A DNA stretch of 57,641 nucleotides, taken from assembly GCA_040756905.1 (NCBI GenBank), contig JBFLYD010000046.1, positions 1 through 57,641 on the forward strand, in the 5' to 3' direction. Both the position numbers and the translations under genes were made by a program. Source of the stretch: Acidobacteriota bacterium (GTDB lineage Bacteria > Acidobacteriota > Aminicenantia > JBFLYD01). Under the pieces are notes generated by a model. It had not been told where the DNA came from. It searched no databases and worked only from the letters and a program-made list of their open reading frames with translations. Shown here in pieces: positions 35,716 to 44,042 of this stretch (position 1 is its first letter; each line of letters opens with the position of its first letter).

Positions 35716-38700
35716 ATGAGAAAAAATCGCCTTCTTTTTTCATTAATTCTTTATTTTATTCTTTTATTTACCTTATCCCAATTTTCAGACTCTCTCTCTA
35801 CTTTCCAAGAAAAAATCAAGACAAAAGAATTCCAATTCGAAGTAAGGGCGATTTTTGGTGACAGTGATGTGTTTGAATTTAATGTTACGCAAGAAGGGAC
35901 AATAACTGTTGAAGCTTCATGGACAGGCGGTGCATCGAACCTTGCCTTAATATTGAACGGACCAACACGTCAAGAATTTGCAAGAAAAGATGGAACAAGT
36001 CCTCTTATAGTATCCCATGATGTTACTCAAGAAATCCTGAATAAAGGAACAAATTGGAAAGTTTCAATAGTAAACTTTAGTCGTATAGGTTCAGCAAGAG
36101 GAACTATTAAAGTCACATATCCGGAAGAAAAAAAGATAGCTCCATTGATAAAGTTTATCCCTCCAAAAGTTAAGATGACAGTGGTTCCAAATGTAGTGGG
36201 AATGTCGTTAGAAGAAGCAAAGAAATCATTAAAAGAAAAGGGATTTGAAACAAGAGTAAAAGAAATAAATCAATTTGATCCTCGATACAAAGGGAAAGAG
36301 GGAAAAGTTGTTAGCCAAGCTCAGAAACCAGGAAGTAAGCGTACACCTGGCTCAACTATGGAAATTATTTACTTCAACCCAAAAATTACTCCTAAGAAAC
36401 CTCTTTATAAGCCAAAAGTTACTGCTCCTGTGGTTACTCCAAAAAAGCCACTAATACCTCCTCAACCTCCGTCAGTTACTTTACCACCTTTGAATATGAA
36501 TCCTACGATTGCCGATATTGAATTTCCTGTAAAATTTCAAGATGTAATAACAAAGTTTCATCTTATTGGAATCATTACTGCACAAGATCTCTTAGAAAGG
36601 GCTTGTACCTATGAGAAGCTAGAAATTTTGAGTAAACAAATTAATATTACCGAAGATGACCTCTTGAGAATAGCTCTCAGAACAGAGATGCGTACAGTCT
36701 TTGATAAGAATACGCTTACAAACGATCACCTTGATCTTTTATTTACAGCTGGTGTAGGAACGGTTTCTCAATTAAATTCAATTGACATTAACAATCCAGA
36801 AGAGCTGAATCAGATGTATATGTTGTTAAAATGGACGGCAGTAGCAACAGGATTTAAGAGTAGAGGAAAAATACCATCTATAAACGACATTAAAAATTGG
36901 ATACAAATAGCAAAAAATGCAAAGCCTATTTTTGATCTTAGCAAAATCGATGGTCCTATTTTTATGGATGGGATAGGCTTTCCTAAGAAAGAAAAATTAG
37001 AAGTTAGTAGAATTCCATCCGAAATCCCTATGCCTCCTTCTTGGACAAGAGAGAAGATTCCTGCTCCTGCAGAGATTATCAAGAAAGATTTGGAGAAAAT
37101 TGGTGAAGAAATCACTTCTTTTTTCCTCGCTAACCCAAGAGATATTAAACAACTTGGAGCGAAATGGTTAGTAGATAAGGCCGGAATTTTAAAATTTAAG
37201 GTTAATGTTACTCAAGGACGAATAAAAATTATAGTTTTTGATAGAGATGTAGATGTTGAGACTGCAAGACGTGAACTAGAAAATCGATTTGGCTATATAG
37301 AAACAAAATTTATATCAGATGATATACAAGGAGACAATTTCCTATTTATTTCGGTATCAAGAGAAGAGATTGGGAGTATAATCTATTTTTACATTTACAA
37401 TGCTACCGATTATGGCATAGATGCTGGTCCAGCTGAAGGTGATATTCAGTTCCTGAAAACTATCGAGCCCGAAACTCCTCCCACGTTTGAAACCCGTCTA
37501 ATCCCACCCCTGGAAAACTTTGTGCTAGGTGACATTAAGCTTTATGAGTTTCAAGTGTTTGAAAAAAATGAAAAAATAGAAATCTTATTAGGTTTACATC
37601 CTTTTGCTCCTTTAAGAAGGGAACCTATGGAGCACCTGTTCTATAAGATAATCTTACCAAGTGGAGAAGAGTTTCATGGACGTGATTTATTCCATCAGAC
37701 CTTTTACGCAGATTCGGATGATATAGGTCTGTGGAGAATAGTTTTAGGTCATGGAGTTGGAGTGGAATATTATCTATATATCAATTTATATACTCATGAT
37801 GAACAGAAAAAGCCGGGTATATTTGTTGTGAATGTCAAGCATTATGTTCCTCCAGAATATTATATAGTTGAATTGGCAGAAATTGTTTTTAGCCATGATT
37901 CAGATACAGATAATGGAGAAATGTTTCTTACAGCAACTGGTTATGATGATAATAATGAATTTTCACTGAAATATCCGGAGAAACAATGGATTCAGGTCAA
38001 TGATTTAGGTTCTCCTAGAAATAAAACTCCTTTTGCCTGGCCAAGAATGCCGATTTTTGCTCTTCCTAGGGATCAATTAGGTGATGGTTTAGGAATTACA
38101 CTTAGTGCTTTTGAAGATGACCATGATTTACTTTATTATTTTAACCCTCTGAATTGGCTTGAATATGCAGAAAACCTGCTAATGGCAGGTCTGGAAGCAA
38201 TAGCATGTAGCACAGGCGTAGGTGGCCCTGCTGCTTGCACAGATGCTTTGTGTAACATAACGGCAGCTGTCACAGGAATAGCTGATCACATAAGAAGTAA
38301 AGCAGATGATGATATGGGTACTGCTAACTTTATCACTAATAAAAATCAGCAATATGGGCTTAGAATGGGAAATGGCAGTTATAGAGAATTTACTGTGAAA
38401 GGAAGTCCGGATCAAAGATCAAATGATATGCTTGATACCATACATAATTACGCTTCAATATGCTTGGACAGGCTCAGGCCCTTCAATGGAGAAGCTGCAA
38501 GTGGCATATCGGAAGGAGCTTTTCCATGGCTGCAGGGAAAAATATGGATCCGATCTGTCAAATCTGTTCCGGTTAAGGAGATTCAAGTAATTTTAAAAAG
38601 AATAACTGTTTTTGATGATGGAGATACATCGGGGCGAGGTCTGGGAGATATATTTGTTAATACTAAGGTTGCTGCCATAGGAGGAAACCCATCAGGAAGT

Positions 38701-39153
38701 AGCCATAGTTGGGAAAATGAGATAGATAAGCATCCTTTCTCTGCTATAGATATTTATAGATTCCCTAATTCTGGAGAGCACGACATGGACGACGGAGATA
38801 CATGGGATTTTGGTGGTCCTCAATTAATTTTTAGCCGCCTTTTTAACAATTCTTATATTCCTGCTATTTATGTAGAAGTTGGCATATGGGATGAAGATGA
38901 TCCAGAACCGGATGACGAAATTGGCATCACCTCTGAAACACTATATCTATCTGACCTAATAGAACATTGTGAATATTATTCACGGTGTAGAAGAGAAGGA
39001 GATCAGTACATTATTACTTGTGAGGATCGCGTTTTTAGTAAAAAATTCTATGAAAATGGCCATATATATCATATTGTTAATGAAGATGCTGCACAGGATG
39101 GATCTGGTTACAAGGGAGGAGCAAAGATAGAATATGAGATAAGAATTAAATAA
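35716..39153 (+). CDS. Large exported multidomain protein with PASTA domain
   Basis: This 1145-residue protein has a signal peptide at about residues 1-28. A PPC-like beta domain (about 38-136) comes first. A PASTA domain follows (about 156-222), with VPNVVGMSLEEAKKSLKEKG and VVSQAQKPGSKRTPGS. Then comes a Pro-rich linker with repeated PKKPL (222-262) and a helix-hairpin-helix-like stretch resembling DUF4332 (about 273-375, DVITKFHLIGIITAQDLLE). The C-terminal 500 residues are beta-rich and contain two similar Asp-rich segments, EIVFSHDSDTDNGEMFLTAT and RITVFDDGDTSGRGLGDIFV, which may bind calcium. AGGAGG precedes the ATG. It is probably a surface or periplasmic adhesion or envelope protein. 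It lies inside the repeat-bounded insert and 36 bases before another exported protein. Confidence 0.75.
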   Translation: MRKNRLLFSLILYFILLFTLSQFSDSLSTFQEKIKTKEFQFEVRAIFGDSDVFEFNVTQEGTITVEASWTGGASNLALILNGPTRQEFARKDGTSPLIVSHDVTQEILNKGTNWKVSIVNFSRIGSARGTIKVTYPEEKKIAPLIKFIPPKVKMTVVPNVVGMSLEEAKKSLKEKGFETRVKEINQFDPRYKGKEGKVVSQAQKPGSKRTPGSTMEIIYFNPKITPKKPLYKPKVTAPVVTPKKPLIPPQPPSVTLPPLNMNPTIADIEFPVKFQDVITKFHLIGIITAQDLLERACTYEKLEILSKQINITEDDLLRIALRTEMRTVFDKNTLTNDHLDLLFTAGVGTVSQLNSIDINNPEELNQMYMLLKWTAVATGFKSRGKIPSINDIKNWIQIAKNAKPIFDLSKIDGPIFMDGIGFPKKEKLEVSRIPSEIPMPPSWTREKIPAPAEIIKKDLEKIGEEITSFFLANPRDIKQLGAKWLVDKAGILKFKVNVTQGRIKIIVFDRDVDVETARRELENRFGYIETKFISDDIQGDNFLFISVSREEIGSIIYFYIYNATDYGIDAGPAEGDIQFLKTIEPETPPTFETRLIPPLENFVLGDIKLYEFQVFEKNEKIEILLGLHPFAPLRREPMEHLFYKIILPSGEEFHGRDLFHQTFYADSDDIGLWRIVLGHGVGVEYYLYINLYTHDEQKKPGIFVVNVKHYVPPEYYIVELAEIVFSHDSDTDNGEMFLTATGYDDNNEFSLKYPEKQWIQVNDLGSPRNKTPFAWPRMPIFALPRDQLGDGLGITLSAFEDDHDLLYYFNPLNWLEYAENLLMAGLEAIACSTGVGGPAACTDALCNITAAVTGIADHIRSKADDDMGTANFITNKNQQYGLRMGNGSYREFTVKGSPDQRSNDMLDTIHNYASICLDRLRPFNGEAASGISEGAFPWLQGKIWIRSVKSVPVKEIQVILKRITVFDDGDTSGRGLGDIFVNTKVAAIGGNPSGSSHSWENEIDKHPFSAIDIYRFPNSGEHDMDDGDTWDFGGPQLIFSRLFNNSYIPAIYVEVGIWDEDDPEPDDEIGITSETLYLSDLIEHCEYYSRCRREGDQYIITCEDRVFSKKFYENGHIYHIVNEDAAQDGSGYKGGAKIEYEIRIK

Positions 39154-39189
39154 AATAAATATATCAACTAAAAATTTTTAGGTGCGTAA

Positions 39190-40014
39190 ATGAATAAAAA
39201 AACTTCTTCATTTTGTTTACTTCTTTCCTTTATTCTTTTATTTAATTTTTCAGAGGCTTTCTCAGAAAAAACTCAAATCACGATCACCCGATTTATTTTC
39301 AATCCCTCGAATCCAACTCTGGACAGTTCAGTTCAAATATCGGTGGAGGTCAAAAACTACGGAAGCCTTCGTTCACAAGAGACAACAATCATGGTTGATT
39401 CTCCAACATTAAAGTGGAGAAGCAGAAGAACGCTTCCAGAATTAGATCCGGACCAAAGCACAGTTCTTGAATTTGACACCATTCATATCCCTTCCACTCC
39501 TCTTCATGAAAATATAGAATTCAGGGTTTACAGGACTAATGGTGGGCAGGCACTCATGGCAAACATTACTTTAAAGATATCTTGCATTTATTCTGCTGGG
39601 AGGCTGAGCGGAACTGGTATCGATATCCCTGCCAAAAAAGAGCTTATACGCAAGGTTTTTATACATAAGCCTTCGCCCAAAATTACTTTAAATGATAAAG
39701 ATAGCTATGATTTTTCAGAGGGAAAAAGAGGTGAGACTACCGGCGGTGATTTCTATCTTTTGGATTTAAAGTTTTGGGCTAATAACGAGGGTCAGAGAGG
39801 AGTATTAGATTTAGGTGATATCGGTCAAGTTCCACTGAATCAGGTTGATATCCCATCAATTGGTTACAATCGCTTTGGTGTATCAGCAGTAGAAGGCCAC
39901 ACTTATGTCTCTCTTGCCCAGGAAGGAGAGGAAGGAAACTATATTATCTTCAGAATAATTAAAATAGAAGATCTCAGTGTAACTATAGAATTTTTTTATT
40001 CCAGCCAGCTTTGA
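39190..40014 (+). CDS. Exported protein with CARDB-like domain
   Basis: This 274-residue protein has a signal peptide at about residues 1-25 (ending near EAFSEK). Residues about 28-130 form a CARDB-like beta-sandwich: ITRFIFNPSNPTLDSSVQIS, VEVKNYGSLRSQETTIMVDS and LDPDQSTVLEF are the usual strand pattern. The C-terminal half (about 150-274) is unrecognised and rich in Gly and charged residues. It follows the 1145-residue PASTA protein by 36 bases in the same direction, so the two probably form one exported system. Its start has only a weak ribosome binding site (AGGTG). Confidence 0.7.
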   Translation: MNKKTSSFCLLLSFILLFNFSEAFSEKTQITITRFIFNPSNPTLDSSVQISVEVKNYGSLRSQETTIMVDSPTLKWRSRRTLPELDPDQSTVLEFDTIHIPSTPLHENIEFRVYRTNGGQALMANITLKISCIYSAGRLSGTGIDIPAKKELIRKVFIHKPSPKITLNDKDSYDFSEGKRGETTGGDFYLLDLKFWANNEGQRGVLDLGDIGQVPLNQVDIPSIGYNRFGVSAVEGHTYVSLAQEGEEGNYIIFRIIKIEDLSVTIEFFYSSQL

Positions 40015-40032
40015 GAGTCAAAAATTAAATTT

Positions 40033-40078
40033 TTCGTAGAAAGTTGATCTGCTTTAATCTACAGGGTTGCAGCTTTCC
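40033..40078 (+). other. Structured motif, copy 2
   Basis: GTAGA (40036-40040) pairs with TCTAC (40058-40062) around a loop containing CTGCTTTA. GAAAG (40039-40043) can pair with CTTTC (40073-40077). GAAAG, CTGCTTTA and AGCTTTCC are conserved with copy 1 at 35520-35563, while the stem bases differ. Confidence 0.45.
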
Positions 40079-40103
40079 TTCTGGTCGCCCGTACTGGAGT
40101 AGT

Positions 40104-40175
40104 TATTGATTGTTATTTATTGTAGACTATAATCAGTAATAATGTAATAATTATTGCTGATTATAACCATCAATA
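40104..40175. repeat. Long AT-rich interrupted palindrome
   Basis: The inner stem ATAATCAGTAATAAT (40129-40143) pairs with ATTATTGCTGATTAT (40150-40164) at 14 of 15 positions around GTAATA. The outer TATTGATTGTTAT (40104-40116) pairs with ATAACCATCAATA (40163-40175) at 12 of 13. It lies between the CARDB-like gene and the methylglyoxal synthase remnant. It could be a bidirectional terminator or a recombination site. The stretch from 40176 to 40560 holds only unconvincing short frames. Confidence 0.6.
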
Positions 40176-40560
40176 ATATGGATTAAGAAGATGATAAGAA
40201 ATAATTCAGAATTCAGGAGAGAACTTGAAAAAGTAAATGATGGATATGATGGATATGGACAAGGAATTCCTTTTCGGCTGCGTTGGCCGAGGGAGCATCT
40301 TTATCTCCATTTACCCCTTCAAACATCGTGAGGAAGTATAAATCACGACTCAAAAAAATGTCAAGGAAGGCTTTTGGGGCTCGGAAATCTCTACGAAGCC
40401 GTCCGAAGCGCCAAAAGTGCCAGAAATCTCCCAGACCTCTCCTCCTGGTTAAAGTGAAGCTCATGAGAGATATTCAGTTGAGGCCTCAGCGGCCATCAAG
40501 AGTTCCTGATAGACCAGGTGTGGTGGCGGTGGCCTCTCCGCCACAAACGTCAAACCGCTC

Positions 40561-40743
40561 CCCCATGATCCAGATGTGAAAGCTCTCCTACGGATCTCTG
40601 TGGTCTGGAACATTCCAGTAGCCTGCAACAGGGCTTCCGTTGATTTCATGATTTCATCGTCCTTGATGCACGGAGAATACCATCGTCTGATTCCTGATTA
40701 TGAGGATTATAGGGAACGGATAAAAGGAGAGCATCTCACCTAA
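40561..40743 (+). pseudogene. mgsA: 3' end of a methylglyoxal synthase gene
   Basis: The frame reads [20 protein letters not shown], then [20 protein letters not shown], then [20 protein letters not shown] and stop. This is clearly the C-terminal part of MgsA, which turns dihydroxyacetone phosphate into methylglyoxal. The E. coli protein has [20 protein letters not shown] at the same place. The N-terminal two thirds, including the catalytic Asp and phosphate-binding residues, cannot be found upstream: a stop lies at 40510 and the earlier sequence is degraded or unrelated. The last 33 codons lie inside the direct repeat and so occur twice in the window. Confidence 0.85.
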
Positions 40744-40902
40744 AAATAGAAACAATTAGCTTTATTGTAGTTGTCTATGAACTTAGTGTATTGATTTCCT
40801 CATCAGATTTGGATACAGAAAAGCTATTGAAAGTAAAGGATAAGATAAAGTATATTTGACATTGTTTTAATTATTTAAGAAAATAAAAAGAGATTTTAAT
40901 GA
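40640..40902. repeat. Right copy of the 264-bp direct repeat
   Basis: This 263-base partner of 34226-34489 ends at ATGA (40899-40902), just upstream of the SPFH gene. It holds the end of the methylglyoxal synthase remnant and about 160 bases of non-coding sequence. A TTGACA at 40856-40861 may be part of the promoter of the SPFH gene, but the -10 box is poor. Confidence 0.92.
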
Positions 40903-40955
40903 GAAGAATAATAAATTTAAGGAAAAGGAGAGATTTTTTTGAACGAGGAGGAAAA

Positions 40956-41825
40956 ATGCAAAAAAATATCGCAAAATTGATTTTTATAGGTTTGATAGCA
41001 ATAGTGATTTTGGTGTTTATTTTTAAATCCTATGTTATCGTTGAACCTGGAGAAAGAGGAATTATTTTTAATAAACTATCTGGAAATTTAAGAGTTACAT
41101 CTGCAGAGGGATTTTATCTACTCATTCCGATTATTGAATCAGTTGTTATCTACGATATAAAAGTTCAATCCTACACGATGGCAAAAGCTTTTTTAGAGGG
41201 TGAAGTAAAAGGGGATGATTCCCTTCTTGCATTAACATCAGATGGACAGCAGGTTTCTCTTGATGTGACAGTTCGATATCATCCGGACCCTGAGAAATTG
41301 ATTAACCTTCACAGAAGGATAGGAAGAGATTATATTCAAAAAATCGTGAGACCTCAAGTAAGAAGTGAAGCAAGATTAACGGTCTCAAACTATCCTGTGA
41401 TGGATGTTTATTCAGGAAAAAGAGAGAACATTCAGAATCAAATTGAAGAAAAATTGAAAAAGTCTTTTGCAGAGAATTTCATTATTCTCGATGAAGTTTT
41501 GTTGAGAGATGTTCGATTCTCCACTGAATTCCAGCAGGCAATTGAGCAGAAACAGATAGCTCAGCAGGAAGCGGAGAGGATGAAGTATGTTCTTGAAAGG
41601 GAAGAAAGGGAAAAGCAGAGAAAAATTATTGAGGCAGAGGGAGAAGCAGAAGCAATAAAATTAAAAGGAAAAGCTCTGGGCCAGAATCCAGCTTTGATCC
41701 AGTATGAGTATGTGCAGAAGGTAGCTCCTAATGTGCAAGCAATAATAAGTGATGGAAGGTCAATTTTGAGTTTAGGAGAATTTTTGAGACCTCCAGCTTC
41801 ATCAGCTAAAAAAGAAAAGGAATGA
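40956..41825 (+). CDS. SPFH/Band 7 (prohibitin/HflC-like) membrane protein
   Basis: I choose the ATG at 40956, with GAGGAGG five bases upstream, giving 289 residues; an in-frame ATG at 40899 inside the repeat adds 19 basic residues and has no ribosome binding site. One N-terminal helix (about residues 7-25) anchors it in the inner membrane, facing outward like HflC. The SPFH domain runs from about 28 to 210 (VIVEPGERGIIFNKLSG, DGQQVSLDVTVRYHPDP). A charged coiled coil follows (EQKQIAQQEAERMKYVLERE). Such proteins form large ring assemblies that regulate FtsH proteolysis. No partner hflK or ftsH is next to it. It is followed 17 bases later by the DUF4139 gene. Confidence 0.82.
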   Translation: MQKNIAKLIFIGLIAIVILVFIFKSYVIVEPGERGIIFNKLSGNLRVTSAEGFYLLIPIIESVVIYDIKVQSYTMAKAFLEGEVKGDDSLLALTSDGQQVSLDVTVRYHPDPEKLINLHRRIGRDYIQKIVRPQVRSEARLTVSNYPVMDVYSGKRENIQNQIEEKLKKSFAENFIILDEVLLRDVRFSTEFQQAIEQKQIAQQEAERMKYVLEREEREKQRKIIEAEGEAEAIKLKGKALGQNPALIQYEYVQKVAPNVQAIISDGRSILSLGEFLRPPASSAKKEKE

Positions 41826-41842
41826 GGTAGGGAGAAAAAAGA

Positions 41843-43249
41843 ATGAAAAAATATTTTGTACTTTTATTCCTTTTTCTATTTTTCAATTCTTTTATTCTTG
41901 CTCAAGAGCTTTCAACATCTTCTGAGGATCAGATCTCAATATCTTTAACAGTTTACAATTTAAATATCGGCCTTATAAAAGAGATAAGGCAACTTAAGCT
42001 CCCAAAAGGTGAATTTGATTTGAAGTTTGAAGATGTTCCCTATCAGATTAATCCAGTGACAGTTCATATTAAATCAATCACTTCTCCAAATGCTATTTTT
42101 GTACTTGAGCAGAACTATGAGTATGACTTAATGAGCCCATCAAAACTTTTGGATAAATACATAGGGAAGGAGTTGTTTTTGATCCATACAGACCCGAAGA
42201 CCAAAGAGGAGATAAGAGAAAAAGCAGTTCTTCTGAGCACAAATGAAGGAAATATATTTAAAATGGATGATAGAATTCTGATCGGACATCCTGGAAGGAT
42301 AGAACTTCCAAAACTTCCTGAAAATTTAATCTCAAGGCCCACTCTTATCTGGAGATTGAAGAATAATTTTGATGGAACCCAGAAAATTGAAGCATCATAT
42401 CTCTCGAATGGAATTAACTGGAAAGCTGATTATGTTCTGCTTCTTAATAAAGATGATACAAAAGGAGATTTAACAGGATGGGTCACACTCGATAATAGAA
42501 GCGGAGCAGGCTATAAGAATGCTTCTTTAAAGCTAATAGCAGGAGAAATTCATAGAGTTGAGGAGGAGGTAGTGAGAGGCAGAGAATTATACAGGGCTGA
42601 GGCTAAAGCAGTGCCTCAATTTGAAGAGAAAGAATTTTTTGAATACCATATCTATATTCTTGAAAGAAAGACAACGATTAAGAATAATCAAACCAAGCAG
42701 ATAACCCTTCTTTCTTCAGCGGACATTCCTTTAAGAAAGAGGTTTATATTTTTTGGGAAAAATTACTATTTCCTTTCTTCTTATTCAGACTTTGAAAAGA
42801 GCGAGAAAGTTGGAGTTTACATAGAGATTAAAAATTCTAAAGAGAATAATTTAGGAATTGCTCTCCCAAAGGGGATAGTAAGAGTTTATAAAGAAGATCA
42901 TAGGGGAGAGATTCAATTTGTCGGAGAGGATAGAATTGACCATACACCAAAAGATGAAAAGTTTAAATTGAAGATGGGAGAGGCGTTTGATGTTGTAGCA
43001 TCGAGAAAACAGATGGATTTTAAAAAAATTGCGAGGAATATTTATGAATCATCTTGGGAAATTTCTATAAGAAATCATAAGGAAGAAGATGTAGTTGTCG
43101 AAGTTCTTGAGCCGATGAGTGGGGACTGGGAAGTGGTAGAGAAAAATTTTGAATTCAAGAAGGAAGATGCAAGAACCATTCTTTTTAGCGTTCCAGTAAA
43201 GAAAAACTCAGAATCAATCCTGAAGTATAGAGTGAGAGTAAAATATTAA
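41843..43249 (+). CDS. Exported DUF4139-family protein
   Basis: This 468-residue protein has a signal peptide ending around AQ at residues 20-21. The body matches DUF4139: LTVYNLNIGLIKEIRQLKLP at the start, WKADYVLLLNKDD in the middle (about 195-207), a stretch ending GWVTLDNRSGAGYKNASLKL, and the final YRVRVKY typical of the family. The role is unknown; such proteins are periplasmic or outer-membrane associated beta-rich proteins. It is co-directional with and 17 bases after the SPFH gene. The 140-base gap downstream contains TTAACTGTAAACTGTAAA, a short direct repeat, and no gene. Confidence 0.8.
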   Translation: MKKYFVLLFLFLFFNSFILAQELSTSSEDQISISLTVYNLNIGLIKEIRQLKLPKGEFDLKFEDVPYQINPVTVHIKSITSPNAIFVLEQNYEYDLMSPSKLLDKYIGKELFLIHTDPKTKEEIREKAVLLSTNEGNIFKMDDRILIGHPGRIELPKLPENLISRPTLIWRLKNNFDGTQKIEASYLSNGINWKADYVLLLNKDDTKGDLTGWVTLDNRSGAGYKNASLKLIAGEIHRVEEEVVRGRELYRAEAKAVPQFEEKEFFEYHIYILERKTTIKNNQTKQITLLSSADIPLRKRFIFFGKNYYFLSSYSDFEKSEKVGVYIEIKNSKENNLGIALPKGIVRVYKEDHRGEIQFVGEDRIDHTPKDEKFKLKMGEAFDVVASRKQMDFKKIARNIYESSWEISIRNHKEEDVVVEVLEPMSGDWEVVEKNFEFKKEDARTILFSVPVKKNSESILKYRVRVKY

Positions 43250-43389
43250 AACCATTAACTGTAAACTGTAAATAGTTAGCATTGAGCAGTGAAAAGTTGA
43301 CAGAAGTCAGAGAATAATAAACCATAAGCTGGAGACAATAAAGAGTAAAGTGTTAATAGTTTGTTAACTAAAGGATATATTGGTAAAGA

Positions 43390-44031
43390 ATGAAAAGATT
43401 GATAAAAATAGACCCTGAAAATCCTGATTTCAAAAGAATTGAAGAAGTTGCATTTTATCTAAAAGAAGGGAAAATAATGGTTTATCCAACCGATACTTTC
43501 TACGGACTGGGTGGAGACCCCTACAATAGAGAGGTGGTGGAAAGGATCTACAGAATCAAAGAGAGAGAAAGGGGCAAGCCAATTCCAGTGATTGTATCAG
43601 ATGTAAAGATGGCAGAAGAAATGGCTGGAAGCATTCCAGATATATTTTACAAATTAGTTGAAAAATTCTGGCCGGGGGCTCTTACTGTTGTTTTAAAAGC
43701 ATCATCAAAAGCGCCACGCTCTATAATGGCTAACAGTAATTCGATAGGCGTTAGAATCCCAAATTCCAAATTCTGTGTAGAACTTATTCGAACCTGCGAA
43801 TTTCCTATTACGTCAACTTCAGCAAATGTATCGGGTGAGCATGAAATTTCTTCACCAGAGAGAGCTATTAAAGATCTTCTGAATAAGGTAGAGTTACTGA
43901 TTGACGGTGGAAATACCAAAGGATTCAGACCTTCTACAGTTATAGATTTATCTTCAGGCAGATTAACTATTCTCCGGGAAGGAGCAATCAGAAAAGATGA
44001 TATCTTATCTGTTTGTAAAAATAGAGCATAG
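43390..44031 (+). CDS. L-threonylcarbamoyladenylate synthase (Sua5/YciO/YrdC)
   Basis: This 213-residue enzyme makes threonylcarbamoyl-AMP from threonine, bicarbonate and ATP for t6A37 tRNA modification. The N-terminal MVYPTDTFYGLGGDPYNRE with KERERGKPIPVIV is the substrate pocket. PGALTVVLKA, GVRIPNSKF, STSANVSGEHE and PSTVIDLSSGRLTILREGAI are all typical. It is the short YrdC/TsaC form without the Sua5 C-terminal domain. It is convergent with the nrnA gene, with 11 bases between the stops. Confidence 0.9.
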   Translation: MKRLIKIDPENPDFKRIEEVAFYLKEGKIMVYPTDTFYGLGGDPYNREVVERIYRIKERERGKPIPVIVSDVKMAEEMAGSIPDIFYKLVEKFWPGALTVVLKASSKAPRSIMANSNSIGVRIPNSKFCVELIRTCEFPITSTSANVSGEHEISSPERAIKDLLNKVELLIDGGNTKGFRPSTVIDLSSGRLTILREGAIRKDDILSVCKNRA

Positions 44032-44042
44032 ATATAAGGTTT

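Noticed and set aside
40213-40579. Frames of 83 codons (minus) and 98 codons (plus)
   Set aside because: Compositions are Arg/Phe- or Arg/Pro-skewed, no family is recognisable, and the plus frame runs out of frame over the mgsA remnant.
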